Shown one piece after another: positions 35,192-44,088 of a stretch of 64,000 bases of DNA. The stretch comes from Hymenobacter daecheongensis DSM 21074 (lineage in GTDB: Bacteria; Bacteroidota; Bacteroidia; Cytophagales; Hymenobacteraceae). The notes beneath the pieces were generated by a model, which was not told the origin of the DNA, searched no databases, and worked only from the letters and a program-made list of their open reading frames with translations. Each line of letters begins with the position of its first letter. The first letter of the stretch is position 1. The stretch spans positions 186,001 through 250,000 of the forward strand of contig NZ_FQYN01000001.1 in NCBI RefSeq assembly GCF_900141805.1. The letters run 5' to 3'. Both the position numbers and the translations under genes were made by a program.

Positions 35192-36901
35192 CTAACGGAG
35201 CACCTCCACCAGCGGGGTGCCGGTGCAGCCGTTGGGTTCCTGAATGTGCAGCATCCGCGCCAGCGTGGCCGCCGCGTCCGTAATCTTGGCCACCACGCTC
35301 GACTCGCCGTGCTTTACGTGCCAGCCCCAGAAAACGAGGGGCACGTGCGTATCATAAGTATTCATGGAGCCGTGGGTGGTGCCCTTGTTCACGGGGTACG
35401 TGTACGATTCGAGCCAGCCCGGCTGCAGCACCACCATCACGTCGCCGCTGCGGTGGGGGAAGAAGCCGTTTTCCAGATACATCAGCATCCCGCTTTCCCA
35501 GTGCGACTTCTGCAAGTCGTCGGCGGCAATGGCGCGGTTCACGCCGCTGAGCGTGCCGGCAATGTCTACCACCTCGTCCTGCACCGTGCGCAGGTTCAGC
35601 TTGTGCTGCGCAATGAGCGGGCGGTTGAGGTACACTTGCTGGTTTTCGTAGGTAAGCACCCACTGGCCGGCCCCGTGCCGCCGCACCAGCGCCTGCTGAA
35701 TGGAGTCGCGCATGAGGGCCGGGCCCACCGAGCCGGCGGGCAGCCGGTGCAGGCGCATGAAGTCGGGCGAGCTGGCCGCGCCGTGGTCAGCGGACAAAAA
35801 CACTAGCGTCTGGCCCTTGCCTACGGTCTTATCCAGGTAGGCCAGCACGCGGGCCAGGTCCTGGTCGAGGCGCAGGTAGGTGTCTTCGGTTTCGATGGCG
35901 CTGGTGCCGAACTGGTGGCCCACGTAGTCGGTCGAGCTGAAGCTCAGGGCAAGAAAGTCGGTCTGGCCGCGCTGGCCCAGCTGCTCGGCCCGGATGGCTT
36001 CGAGGGCGAAGTCGGCCGTGAGCGAGTTGCCGAAGGGCGTAGAGCGGATCAGGTCGAGGTTGCGGGGCGTGGCGGCCGGGGCTTTTTCGCCCTCAGCCTT
36101 CAGCGCGCCCTGCACGGCTGCCGGAGCAGCGCCGCTCAGCCGGGGCAAATCGTGCGGAAACACGGGCTTGGCCTCGCCCCGGAAAGCCGCTTCCCACGCC
36201 ACGTCATCGGCGGAGCTTTCGGTGTACTGGCCGATGGGCAGCAGCGTTTCCCAGGGCTTATCGAGGTAGCGGGCGGCCCGCTGCTCGGCGTTGAACTTCG
36301 TAACCCACTCGGGCAGCGCGGGCTGGTAGTAGGTGCTGGTGATGAAAGCCCCGTTGGAGCCGTCGTACCAGTAGGCGGCATTGGCGGCGTGGCCGGCGGG
36401 CAGAATGGAGCCCCGGTCTTTGATGCACACCCCGATGACCTTGCTCTGGAAGTTGGTGGCTAAGCGCAGCTCGTCGGTGATGGTGCTGGTGAGCATGTGG
36501 CGCGGCGACATCTGCCCGGCCAGCGCCGTGCCGCCCACCGGCTGCACGGTTTTGTCTTCGGTCACGTAGGTGCCTTTGCCCTCTTCGCGCACCCACCAGT
36601 TGTTGCCCACAATGCCGTGCATGGAGGGCGTGGTGCCGGTGTAGAGGCTGGCGTGGCCGGGCCCGGTGTAGGTGGGCACGTAGTTGTAGTGGGTATTCTC
36701 GTAGCTGAAGCCTTCGCCCAGCAGCCGCCGGAAGCCGCCGGTGCCGTATTTGCTCCAGTAGCGGTAGAGGTAGTCGTAGCGCATCTGGTCTACCACAATG
36801 CCCACCACCAGCTTGGGGCGGCTCAGGGCAGCGGCTTTTTTCTGCCCAAAGGCAGACCCCGACAGCGCGGCGGCCAACAACAGGAACAGGCTCTTTTTCA
36901 A
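35192..36901 (-). CDS. PafA-type alkaline phosphatase family protein
   Basis: About 569 residues when started at TTG 36901, which gives a good signal peptide (KKSLFLLLAAALSGSAFGQ). The open frame runs on to 37105, but that extension (RRRAVTFAAALAG...) looks non-coding and would bury the signal peptide. Motifs: VVGIVVDQMRYDYLYRYW (first metal Asp), NYVPTYTGPGHASLYTG with the likely Thr nucleophile in YTGPGH, SSTDYVGHQFG and SADHGA (metal sites). The family hydrolyses phosphomonoesters in the periplasm. Start codon use is inferred; no ATG fits. Confidence 0.86.
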   Translation of the reverse strand: MKKSLFLLLAAALSGSAFGQKKAAALSRPKLVVGIVVDQMRYDYLYRYWSKYGTGGFRRLLGEGFSYENTHYNYVPTYTGPGHASLYTGTTPSMHGIVGNNWWVREEGKGTYVTEDKTVQPVGGTALAGQMSPRHMLTSTITDELRLATNFQSKVIGVCIKDRGSILPAGHAANAAYWYDGSNGAFITSTYYQPALPEWVTKFNAEQRAARYLDKPWETLLPIGQYTESSADDVAWEAAFRGEAKPVFPHDLPRLSGAAPAAVQGALKAEGEKAPAATPRNLDLIRSTPFGNSLTADFALEAIRAEQLGQRGQTDFLALSFSSTDYVGHQFGTSAIETEDTYLRLDQDLARVLAYLDKTVGKGQTLVFLSADHGAASSPDFMRLHRLPAGSVGPALMRDSIQQALVRRHGAGQWVLTYENQQVYLNRPLIAQHKLNLRTVQDEVVDIAGTLSGVNRAIAADDLQKSHWESGMLMYLENGFFPHRSGDVMVVLQPGWLESYTYPVNKGTTHGSMNTYDTHVPLVFWGWHVKHGESSVVAKITDAAATLARMLHIQEPNGCTGTPLVEVLR

Positions 36902-37032
36902 ATCAGTAGCAGAATAACGCCGCAAGTAAACCGGCGAACCGGCCAGGGCGGCTGCAAAGGTAACAGCCCGCCGCCGGAATTTGGGTGCCGCCCGCCAAAA
37001 TAGCCGGAGCGGCGTAAAGCAGGTCGCCCGTA

Positions 37033-37146
37033 TGTAGAGACGCGACACTTCGCGTCTCAATCGTTGCTGAAGTTGCTGAGGTTGTCTATCCCAGCGGCCC
37101 AGCACCCATCGTTCAACGCCGAGACGCGAAGTGTCGCGTCTCTACA
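37033..37146. repeat. Inverted repeat with 26-bp perfect arms (GAGACGCGA family)
   Basis: Arms 37033-37058 and 37121-37146 are perfect reverse complements. Each arm is itself nearly palindromic (AGACGCGA-CACT-TCGCGTCT), so cruciform or clover-like folding is possible. The 62-base middle has no coding signal. It lies between the divergent phosphatase and HAD genes, ending 11 bases before the HAD ATG. Confidence 0.85.
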
Positions 37147-37157
37147 CCGCTTATCCC

Positions 37158-37886
37158 ATGCCCACTCCCCTGCTTCCCTACGCCCTCATCTTCGACATGG
37201 ATGGCGTTATCATCGACAACACCCGCTACCAGGCCCTCGCCTTTCAGTTGCTATTCCGCGACCTGGGCCTCACCACCAACGCCCGCCGCCTGCTGCGCCG
37301 CCTGAACGGAATGCCCGCCCCCGACATCCTCAAAACCGTCTTCACCAGCCCCGTGCCCAAAAAGAGGCTGGAAGAATACGCCACTCAGCGCGAGTTTCTC
37401 TACCGCACCCTCTACTGGAGCCACCGCCGCGAAACCGCCGGCCTCACCACCTTTCTTAAAGCCGCCCGCGCCGCCGGCTTCAAAATAGCCCTGGGCACCG
37501 GCTCGGGCGAGGAAACCATCCGCTACATCCTCGACCACCTTCAGCTGCGCCCCTACTTCGACGTCATCATCGGCAAAGACGATATTGAAAAGGGCAAGCC
37601 CCACCCCGATACCTTCAGCGCCGCCGCCCGCAAGCTGGGCGTGCCGCCCGAGCGCTGCCTCGTGTTTGAGGATGCCGTTCTGGGCGAGCAGGCCGCTTAC
37701 AAAGCCGGGATGCGCGTGGTGGCCGTCGCCTCGTCTTTGCGGGCCAAAGACTTCCAGGCCCCGCTCACCGTCATCAAGGACTTCACGGAGCTGACGCCGG
37801 AGCGGCTGCGAGAGTTGCTGGAGCAGCCGCTCGCAGCTCCAAAGCCCAGCAAAACTCTGGCCCAGCGAGCCTACAGCAAGCAATAG
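37158..37886 (+). CDS. HAD superfamily hydrolase, beta-phosphoglucomutase-like
   Basis: A 242-residue protein of HAD subfamily IA. The nucleophile Asp is in ALIFDMDGVIIDNT (near residue 14), motif II Thr/Ser in ALGTGSGEE, the lysine in KGKPHPDTF, and the acidic motif in CLVFEDAVLGEQAA. A cap helix bundle lies between motifs I and II. It probably dephosphorylates or isomerises a sugar phosphate; exact substrate cannot be told. The ATG at 37158 is the first methionine that gives a family-like N-terminus. Confidence 0.88.
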   Translation: MPTPLLPYALIFDMDGVIIDNTRYQALAFQLLFRDLGLTTNARRLLRRLNGMPAPDILKTVFTSPVPKKRLEEYATQREFLYRTLYWSHRRETAGLTTFLKAARAAGFKIALGTGSGEETIRYILDHLQLRPYFDVIIGKDDIEKGKPHPDTFSAAARKLGVPPERCLVFEDAVLGEQAAYKAGMRVVAVASSLRAKDFQAPLTVIKDFTELTPERLRELLEQPLAAPKPSKTLAQRAYSKQ

Positions 37887-37986
37887 TAGGTCAGCCGAGT
37901 TAGAGGCTATGCTGTCGGTCTATATAACGCTCACTTGTGGCGCGGTAGGCCGATTTGGGTATAGCTAAGCCATTAGGCCTCCTCAC

Positions 37987-38526
37987 CTACCAACTCACCG
38001 CAAACCATTTCAGGCCCGGCGGCGAGCCGGCCGGCGTGGGTTCAGCCTCCACGCGCACATGCCCGGCACCCATCGGCTTAAACTTGCGCACCAGCCCGGT
38101 AATGATGCCCCGGTCAAATTCTACGGGGTTGGGCGTGAGGCATACCACCCGCACCTCGCGCAGCCCCCGCCCCTCTACGCGGTAGTAGCCCAGCTCCTGC
38201 CCGCGCACGTTGGCGTGGTAGGCCCAGTCCAGGGCCAGCAGGGCCTCGTGCATGGTGTGCAGGTTGGGCGGCCAGAGGCTATGGGTGATGCACTGCAGTC
38301 CGGCCGCATACAGCGTGGGCGCACCGTGAATTTCCTCCAGCTCGGCCAGCACATCCAGCCAGGCTTGCCAGGAGTACCAGCTATCGGGCTCGGGCTGGGT
38401 GGGCAAGCCATGCTTGCGAAGTAGCGCGGTAGCCTGCTGCGGCACTGGCAGCGCATCGAGCACTATCTGAATATTGCGCCCGTTCACCTCAGCTGCCGGG
38501 TCAGCAGCGCGGTATTTAGTGTTCAT
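37987..38526 (-). CDS. Unrecognised conserved-type protein of 179 residues
   Basis: The coding sequence taken from ATG 38526 gives MNTKYRAADPAAEVNGRNI. The frame is open further upstream to 38670 but that part runs through a palindrome and looks non-coding. It has a regular soluble alpha/beta composition, Trp-rich stretch (PDSWYSWQAWLDVLAEL) and a C-terminal half with EVRVVCLTPNPVEFDRGI and AGHVRVEAEPT. No signal peptide or membrane segment. I recognise no family. The overall layout, an N-terminal helical part and a C-terminal segment with a Cys and His pair, is vaguely like small-ligand-binding V4R/HNOB-type domains, but this is weak. Confidence 0.55.
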   Translation of the reverse strand: MNTKYRAADPAAEVNGRNIQIVLDALPVPQQATALLRKHGLPTQPEPDSWYSWQAWLDVLAELEEIHGAPTLYAAGLQCITHSLWPPNLHTMHEALLALDWAYHANVRGQELGYYRVEGRGLREVRVVCLTPNPVEFDRGIITGLVRKFKPMGAGHVRVEAEPTPAGSPPGLKWFAVSW

Positions 38527-38641
38527 AATGAGAAGAGCAACTTGGCTAGCAAGGTAAGGACGTTTGCCGTTTGACTGGTACCGTCGCCCGCCACAAACCA
38601 GGCACCCGCGTGGTTTGTTATTCAGCCGTATTTCCATCTCA

Positions 38642-38691
38642 CAAAGACAATGGCCCGTTTCCTTGTACAAGGAAACGGGCCATTGTCTTTG
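38642..38691. repeat. 50-bp perfect palindrome without spacer
   Basis: The first 25 bases (38642-38666, beginning CAAAGACAATGGCCCG) and the next 25 (38667-38691) are exact reverse complements with the centre at TTGT|ACAA. It lies 21 bases beyond the broken atpG copy. A smaller inverted repeat, ACAAACCA/TGGTTTGT (38593-38600 and 38611-38618), is close by. It could act as a terminator hairpin for the minus strand, but has no T-run. Confidence 0.88.
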
Positions 38692-38712
38692 GTTAGTGCT
38701 GCAGAGCCGGTC

Positions 38713-38840
38713 TTACTGGCTTGCCGCCAGTGCCTCAGCCCCACCCACGATTTTGAGAATGTCGGTGGTGATGGCCGCCTGCCGGGTGCGGTTATACGTC
38801 AGCTTGAGCGACTTGAGCAGCTCCCGGCGTTTCCGGTGGC
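38713..38840 (-). pseudogene. atpG: Fragment of atpG: duplicated 3' end
   Basis: This ~128-bp stretch repeats the last part of atpG (40849-40977). Over the first 106 compared bases I count three substitutions; then small deletions (for example CTCCCGG against CTCGCCGG) break the frame and similarity ends near 38840. It keeps a stop codon (TAA in place of TAG). It encodes only the C-terminal helix of the gamma subunit (NRTRQAAITTEI region) and has no start, so it is non-functional. It lies on the same strand as atpG, on the far side of the FG-GAP gene. Confidence 0.88.
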
Positions 38841-38868
38841 TATCCTTGCAGCCGGAGACAACTCACTT

Positions 38869-40611
38869 TTATTCTACCACTAAGCGGGCTACTTGCCCGG
38901 CAGAGCGCACCAAATAGATGCCGGGCACCAAGCCAGCTACGTGGAGGGTAGCCGCTCCGGCCAAAGCGGGCACTGTACACACTACCTGGCCCAGGGCATT
39001 GAGCAATTCGGCGCGGCGGGCAGTGGCCGGCAGTCGTAGCCGCACCTGCCCGGTAGCGGGATTAGGATAGACTGCCAGCGCCTCCGCGGTTGCGCCGGAC
39101 CTGACTGCGAGCGGGCCGGTGCCGCCATTCAGCCGCACGCTCACGGCGTAGCTGCTCTGGCTCGGAGCCAGTAGGTCTATGTCGCCGTCACTGTCCAGGT
39201 CGCCCACGGCCAGCGCCAGGGGGTTGGAGGACACGGGTATCTCGGCGCTGGTGGCGGGGGGCAAAAAGCGGCCAGACCCATTATTCAGGCGCAAGCTTAC
39301 GCTGTTGGCACCGGCGTTTACGGCCAGCAGGTCGAGGTGGCCGTCGCTGTTCACGTCGGTCAGGGCCACGTTGTAGGGGAAGCTACCCACGGGCACTTCG
39401 GGTAGGGTGGTGGAAGGCACGAAGGCCCCCGCGCCGGTGTTGAGGCGCACACTTACCATATTGCCGTTTGAACTGGCCGTTACAAAATCCAAATCCCCAT
39501 CAGCATCCACGTCGCCCAAAGCTATTCCTTGCGGTCGGAAGGCCACGGGGCATTCGGCGTTTAGAGCCGGGGCCGTGAAAACACTGCTGCCGTTGTTGAG
39601 ACGTATACTCACAGTGTTGCTACTGGTATTGGAAGCCAGCAAGTCTAGGTCCCCATCATTATCCACGTCGCCCAGGGCCACAGCATAGGGGTACTGGCCC
39701 ACCGCCACCGAGGCCGTAGCCAACGAAGTAAAGAGGGCCGTACCATCGTTGCTGAACACGCTCACCGAGGCTGACTGGTTGTTGGCGACCACTAGGTCCA
39801 GGTCACCATCGCCATCAATGTCGCCGAGCGCTACCCCCAATGGATACATGCCGGTGGTCAGCTGCGCGCTCTGTGGCACGCTGAAGTTGCTGCTGCCGTC
39901 GTTGAGACGAACACTTAGCGTATTGCTGAAGGAATTGGCAGCCACTAGGTCCAAGTCGCCGTCGCCATCTAAGTCGCCCAAAGCCAGATTGCGCGGGGCG
40001 CTGCCCACGGCTATTTCCGCGTTGGTGGCAGGGGCCGTAAATGTGGCGGCTCCGTCATTGAGGCGCACGCTCAGGGTGCCGGTGGCAAAGGCGTTTGCCG
40101 TTATCAGATCCAGGTCGCCGTCGGCATCCAAATCACCTACCGCTACGCTTTGGGGCGCCGTGCCCACGCTCGGTTCCGCCAGGCCCGCTGGCAGGCGAAA
40201 ATCACCGCGGCCCGTCCCACCCACGGCCGTCGTGAACTGCTGCACCCAGGGCGTAGCCAGCGAATCGTCGGCACTCGCTGCGGCGCGGGTCACAGTCAGT
40301 TGTACCGTTTCGCCGGGCATAAAGGGGTATGCCGTCGGGAAGAACCCCAAGTTGGCTCCCACTACGGTGGCCACCCCGTTCCCGCGCAACCCGCCGCGTT
40401 GGCTGCTGAACACCTTGAGCGCCGTGACGGAAGCGGCGGTAAGCGGCCTGCTAAAGCTAGCTACCACGCCTGTAGTTCGGGCGGCAGAGTGGGCATTAGC
40501 GGCAGGTGCCACATTGAGCAAAACAGGTGCCTGCGCCTGCGCCGCCACGGAGCAGATCAGCGGCAATAGCCCACTGGCAGTTCGAATAAACAGGGAGTAA
40601 CGGTTTAGCAT
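38869..40611 (-). CDS. Secreted FG-GAP/VCBS repeat protein with type IX sorting domain
   Basis: A 580-residue protein with a signal peptide (MLNRYSLFIRTASGLLPLIC...AQAQA). Residues ~30-130 form a Big_5-like Ig domain (ARTTGVVASFSRPLTAA). Seven or so FG-GAP repeats follow with calcium motifs DLDADGDLDL, DLDGDGDLDL, DVDNDGDLDL and DVNSDGHLDL. The end is a type IX sorting domain (VYPNPATGQVRLRLP ... GIYLVRS ... RLVVE). The architecture matches the middle of the protein at 1-4317. Its third codon positions look less GC-biased than those of neighbours. It sits between intact atpG and the duplicated atpG 3' end. ATG 40611 begins the signal peptide. Confidence 0.86.
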   Translation of the reverse strand: MLNRYSLFIRTASGLLPLICSVAAQAQAPVLLNVAPAANAHSAARTTGVVASFSRPLTAASVTALKVFSSQRGGLRGNGVATVVGANLGFFPTAYPFMPGETVQLTVTRAAASADDSLATPWVQQFTTAVGGTGRGDFRLPAGLAEPSVGTAPQSVAVGDLDADGDLDLITANAFATGTLSVRLNDGAATFTAPATNAEIAVGSAPRNLALGDLDGDGDLDLVAANSFSNTLSVRLNDGSSNFSVPQSAQLTTGMYPLGVALGDIDGDGDLDLVVANNQSASVSVFSNDGTALFTSLATASVAVGQYPYAVALGDVDNDGDLDLLASNTSSNTVSIRLNNGSSVFTAPALNAECPVAFRPQGIALGDVDADGDLDFVTASSNGNMVSVRLNTGAGAFVPSTTLPEVPVGSFPYNVALTDVNSDGHLDLLAVNAGANSVSLRLNNGSGRFLPPATSAEIPVSSNPLALAVGDLDSDGDIDLLAPSQSSYAVSVRLNGGTGPLAVRSGATAEALAVYPNPATGQVRLRLPATARRAELLNALGQVVCTVPALAGAATLHVAGLVPGIYLVRSAGQVARLVVE

Positions 40612-40756
40612 ACAAGGGAGGTAAAGGAATAGAGAAGCACATGGGGTCCGTTCAGGCATGTGGAGCTGCAGCAAACTTATAGCATAAAACCTGATGAGGT
40701 GATTTTTAACGTTTTTGGTGCTCTTCTCTCAGCAAGCAGCGTTGCAGCAATCTTAC

Positions 40757-40792
40757 AAAAAAAGGCTCCAACCTGCTGGTTGAAGCCTTTTT
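40757..40792 (-). terminator. Rho-independent terminator of the atp operon
   Basis: On the minus strand, AAAAAGGCTTCAACC pairs with GGTTGGAGCCTTTTT (one mismatch, four-base loop) and is followed by further T. It lies about 57 bases after the atpG stop. Confidence 0.88.
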
Positions 40793-40848
40793 GACATTTG
40801 AGTAAAGACAACCTGTGGAAAGGGTCTTTGCCGAGTCTAATGATTATT

Positions 40849-41742
40849 CTACTGGCTTGCCGCCAGTGCCTCAGCCCCACCCACGATTTCGAGAATCTCG
40901 GTGGTGATGGCCGCCTGACGGGTGCGGTTATACGTCAGCTTGAGCGACTTGAGCAGCTCGCCGGCGTTTTCGGTGGCCTTGTCCATCGCCGTCATGCGGG
41001 CGCCGTGCTCCGAGGCGTTGCTTTCCAGCACCGCCTTGTAGAGCTGCACCTTCAAGGACTGCGGAATCAGGGTCTGCACGATTTCCTCTTTCGAAGGCTC
41101 GAACAGGTAATCGACGTTGGAAGTAGCGGCGGCCGGTGTGGCGGGTGCCTCGGCGGGCACCAGCGGCAACAGCTGCTCGGCCCGTACCACCTGCGTGGCT
41201 ACGTTCTTGAACTCGTTATACACCATCGTCACCTCGTCGAACTGGCCCATGCTGAAACCGGCCATAGCCTGCTCCGCGGCTTCGCGCACCGTGTCGAACG
41301 ACAGCTGGCCGAAGACGTGAGTGTAGTTGCCTATGATCGGGCCGCGCTTCGAGAAATACTCGTGGGCCCGCTTGCCGATGGCCATTACCGTTACCTGACC
41401 GGCCGCGGCCTGCGCTGCGTAGCGCGAAGCAATCAGCGCATTCACCCCCTTGAAGATGTTGCTGTTGAAAGCCCCGGCCAGGCCGCGGTCAGACGTGATG
41501 GCAATGATTAGCACGCGGCGCACTTCGCGCTGCACCGTGTACGGACTTGCCACTTCCTCCCCGACCTGGGCGGTCAGGTTGCTCAGAATGCTGTTGAGCC
41601 GCTGGGCATAAGGGCGCATCCGCAGGATGTTGTCCTGGGCCCGGCGCAGCTTGGCCGCCGCCACCATTTTCATGGCTTTGGTAATCTGCTGCGTGCTCTG
41701 CACCGATACAATGCGGTTGCGGACTTCTTTTAAGCTAGCCAT
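40849..41742 (-). CDS. atpG: F1F0 ATP synthase gamma subunit
   Basis: A 297-residue gamma subunit, the central rotor shaft of F1. The N-terminal helix (MASLKEVRNRIVSVQSTQQI, KAMKMVAAAKLRRAQ) and the C-terminal helix (MTAMDKATENAGELLKSL, YNRTRQAAITTEILEIVGGA) are conserved, with SDRGLAGAFNSN in between. It is the last gene of the operon, followed by a strong terminator. Its last ~128 bases occur again at 38713-38840, so its present 3' end may have been supplied by recombination. A 100-base spacer with hairpin repeats separates it from atpA. Confidence 0.97.
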   Translation of the reverse strand: MASLKEVRNRIVSVQSTQQITKAMKMVAAAKLRRAQDNILRMRPYAQRLNSILSNLTAQVGEEVASPYTVQREVRRVLIIAITSDRGLAGAFNSNIFKGVNALIASRYAAQAAAGQVTVMAIGKRAHEYFSKRGPIIGNYTHVFGQLSFDTVREAAEQAMAGFSMGQFDEVTMVYNEFKNVATQVVRAEQLLPLVPAEAPATPAAATSNVDYLFEPSKEEIVQTLIPQSLKVQLYKAVLESNASEHGARMTAMDKATENAGELLKSLKLTYNRTRQAAITTEILEIVGGAEALAASQ

Positions 41743-41750
41743 TCCGTTCG

Positions 41751-41838
41751 GAATTATGAATTATGAATTATGAATTATGAATTGGTGGACGTGCGCCGTT
41801 TTGCCAGTTCATAATTCATAATCCAGAATTCAGAATTA
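41751..41838. repeat. GAATTAT tandem/inverted repeat element between atpA and atpG
   Basis: Four exact copies of the 7-mer GAATTAT at 41751-41778 are followed after about 30 bases by the complementary TTCATAATTCATAAT at 41808-41822. The element fills nearly the whole 100-base spacer and can form an AT-rich hairpin. A related element with the same ATTCATAATTC units and a 'TTGGTG..GCCAGTTC'-like middle lies at 50073-50160. Confidence 0.75.
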
Positions 41839-41842
41839 ATAA

Positions 41843-43426
41843 TTACTTCGAGGCGTATACCGCCGACAGATCTTTGGCGACCTGACGGATGGCACCTGTA
41901 ATCTCGTCGTCGAGCTTACCGGCTTTCAGCGACTTGAGGGCCTCGGGGTGGCGCGACTGCATCACCTGACGGAACTCGGTTTCGAAAGCCCGCACCTTGT
42001 CCACGGGCACCAGGTCAAGCAGACCGTTGGTGGCGGCGTAGATGATGGCCACCTGATCTTCCACCTTTACGGGCGAGAACTGGGGCTGCTTCAGGATTTC
42101 GAGGTTGCGACGGCCACGCTCGATGGTGAGCTTGGTCGAGGCATCGAGGTCGGAGCCGAACTTGGCGAAGGCTTCCAGCTCGCGGAACTGGGCCTGGTCC
42201 AGCTTCAGCGTACCAGCCACCTTCTTCATCGACTTGATCTGGGCGTTACCGCCCACGCGCGATACCGAGATACCCACGTTGATGGCGGGGCGCACACCGG
42301 AGTTGAAGAGGTTAGTTTCGAGGAAGATCTGGCCGTCGGTAATCGAAATTACGTTGGTCGGAATGTACGCCGAAACGTCGCCGGCCTGGGTTTCGATGAT
42401 CGGCAGGGCCGTCAGCGAACCGCCACCTTTCACCATGTGGCGAATGGAGTCGGGCAGGTCATTCATGTCAGCGGCAATCGTGTCGGAAGCGTTGATCTTC
42501 GCGGCCCGCTCCAACAGGCGGCTGTGCAGGTAGAATACGTCACCAGGGTAGGCTTCCCGTCCGGGAGGACGACGCAGCAGCAGCGACACCTCGCGGTAGG
42601 CCACGGCTTGCTTCGACAAGTCGTCATACACCACGAGGGCCGGACGACCCGTATCGCGGAAGAACTCGCCGATGGCGGCACCCGTGAAGGGCGCGAAGAA
42701 CTGCATTGGAGCCGGGTCGGCAGCCGTAGCGGCTACTACCACCGTGTAGTCCATGGCACCGCCCTTGGTCAGGGCCTGCACGATCTGGGCTACGGTAGAG
42801 GCTTTCTGGCCTACGGCTACGTAGATGCAGAAAACCGGCTCGCCGCGCTCAAAGAACTCGCGCTGGTTCAGGATAGCATCCAGAGCCACCGTCGACTTAC
42901 CCGTCTGGCGGTCACCGATGATCAGCTCGCGCTGACCACGGCCAATCGGAATCATGGCATCGATAGCCTTGATACCGGTCTGCATGGGCTCGGTTACGGG
43001 CTGGCGGAAGATTACGCCGGGGGCTTTGCGCTCCAGGGGCATCTCGTAGGTGTCGCCAGCAATGGGGCCGCGGCCGTCGATAGGCTGGCCCAGTGTGTTC
43101 ACGACGCGGCCAATGATGCCTTCGCCCACCTTGATGGAGGCAATCTTGTTGGTGCGCTTCACGGTGGCACCCTCGCGGATTTCGCTGTAGTCGCCGAGCA
43201 TTACGGCACCCACGTTGTCTTCCTCCAGGTTCAGCACCAGGGCCTGCAGGCCATTTTCAAATTCAATCAGCTCCCCCGCCTGAGCATTGCCCAGGCCGTA
43301 GATGCGGGCTACACCGTCGCCAACCTGAAGCACCGTACCAACCTCTTCGAGTTCGGCTTCGGTCTTAAAGTTGGACAGCTGCTCCCGCAGGATGGCGGAT
43401 ACTTCATCCGGACGTACGTCTGCCAT
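41843..43426 (-). CDS. atpA: F1F0 ATP synthase alpha subunit
   Basis: A 527-residue alpha subunit with beta-barrel N-terminus, the nucleotide-binding P-loop [15 protein letters not shown] near residue 175, the family sequence [20 protein letters not shown], and the C-terminal helical domain. It forms the non-catalytic nucleotide sites of F1. Eight bases separate it from atpH upstream, so the two are co-transcribed. The beta-subunit gene that must partner it is not in the window. Confidence 0.98.
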   Translation of the reverse strand: MADVRPDEVSAILREQLSNFKTEAELEEVGTVLQVGDGVARIYGLGNAQAGELIEFENGLQALVLNLEEDNVGAVMLGDYSEIREGATVKRTNKIASIKVGEGIIGRVVNTLGQPIDGRGPIAGDTYEMPLERKAPGVIFRQPVTEPMQTGIKAIDAMIPIGRGQRELIIGDRQTGKSTVALDAILNQREFFERGEPVFCIYVAVGQKASTVAQIVQALTKGGAMDYTVVVAATAADPAPMQFFAPFTGAAIGEFFRDTGRPALVVYDDLSKQAVAYREVSLLLRRPPGREAYPGDVFYLHSRLLERAAKINASDTIAADMNDLPDSIRHMVKGGGSLTALPIIETQAGDVSAYIPTNVISITDGQIFLETNLFNSGVRPAINVGISVSRVGGNAQIKSMKKVAGTLKLDQAQFRELEAFAKFGSDLDASTKLTIERGRRNLEILKQPQFSPVKVEDQVAIIYAATNGLLDLVPVDKVRAFETEFRQVMQSRHPEALKSLKAGKLDDEITGAIRQVAKDLSAVYASK

Positions 43427-43434
43427 GTTGTTGT

Positions 43435-43995
43435 TTATAGATGGGGTTGGTAGGGGTTCTCTTTAAAGGTGTTGCGCAGCTTGCGCAAGCTGTTGCGCAC
43501 CGATTCGTCGAGCTGCCGGTCGCCGACGCGCAGAATGAAGCCGCCGATGAGGGACTCATCAACCGTTTCTTCCAACGTCACGCTTTCCAGGCCCGACTGC
43601 CGGCGCACTACTTTGTTCAGTTCCTCGCGCAGGGCCGGGGCCAGCGGAGTAGCGGTAGTCACCTGGGCTACCTGCATGCCGCGCCGCACGTCGTACTGGC
43701 TCTGAAACTCGGTAGCTACCCATTCCAGGGCACTTTCGCGGTTATGTTGGGTTACGATAACGAAGAACTTCTCCGTCACCTCACTCACTTTGCCGCCAAA
43801 GATTGCCCTCAGAATGGCCAGCTTCTTATCGTGCTTCACGATGGGGTTGCGCAGCAACAGGCGCAGGTCGCGGCTCTGCTCCAGCGTGGTGCGGAACAGA
43901 TCCATGTCGGCCTTCACCTGCTCCAGCGTCCCGCGCTCCTGGGCCAGATCCAGCAAGGACTTGGCGTAGCGGGAGGCAACTCGTTGTTCAGACAT
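43435..43995 (-). CDS. atpH: F1F0 ATP synthase delta subunit (OSCP)
   Basis: A 186-residue delta subunit joining the peripheral stalk to F1. N-terminal helical domain begins [20 protein letters not shown]; the C-terminal signature is [30 protein letters not shown]. It lies between atpF and atpA, which is the standard order. Confidence 0.96.
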   Translation of the reverse strand: MSEQRVASRYAKSLLDLAQERGTLEQVKADMDLFRTTLEQSRDLRLLLRNPIVKHDKKLAILRAIFGGKVSEVTEKFFVIVTQHNRESALEWVATEFQSQYDVRRGMQVAQVTTATPLAPALREELNKVVRRQSGLESVTLEETVDESLIGGFILRVGDRQLDESVRNSLRKLRNTFKENPYQPHL

Positions 43996-44000
43996 TGGGT

Positions 44001-44088
44001 TTGAGCTGCAAGCTGTAAGCTACAAGCTGCAAGCCTTTTCGCCGACGGAATGTCAGCTTACGGCTTGTAGCTTGGAGCTTGCAGCTTA
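44001..44088. repeat. GCTGCAAGCT-type inverted repeat between atpF and atpH
   Basis: Arm 44004-44026 and arm 44062-44085 are complementary with two mismatches (units GCTGCAAGC, TAAGCTACAAGC and their complements). The element fills the 90-base spacer and reaches the atpF stop codon. It can form a stable hairpin in the operon mRNA. Confidence 0.75.

Noticed and set aside
37887..37986. Terminator or small RNA after the HAD gene
   Set aside because: No clear stem with a T-run and no conserved structure can be seen in this 100-base spacer.
40798..41511. 237-residue plus-strand open frame similar to a frame at 38650-38883
   Set aside because: The similarity is real at the DNA level but reflects the duplicated atpG 3' end on the minus strand, not a gene family on the plus strand.
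41948..43453. 501-residue plus-strand open frame opposite atpA
   Set aside because: It is the shadow of a highly conserved gene and has no recognisable domain.
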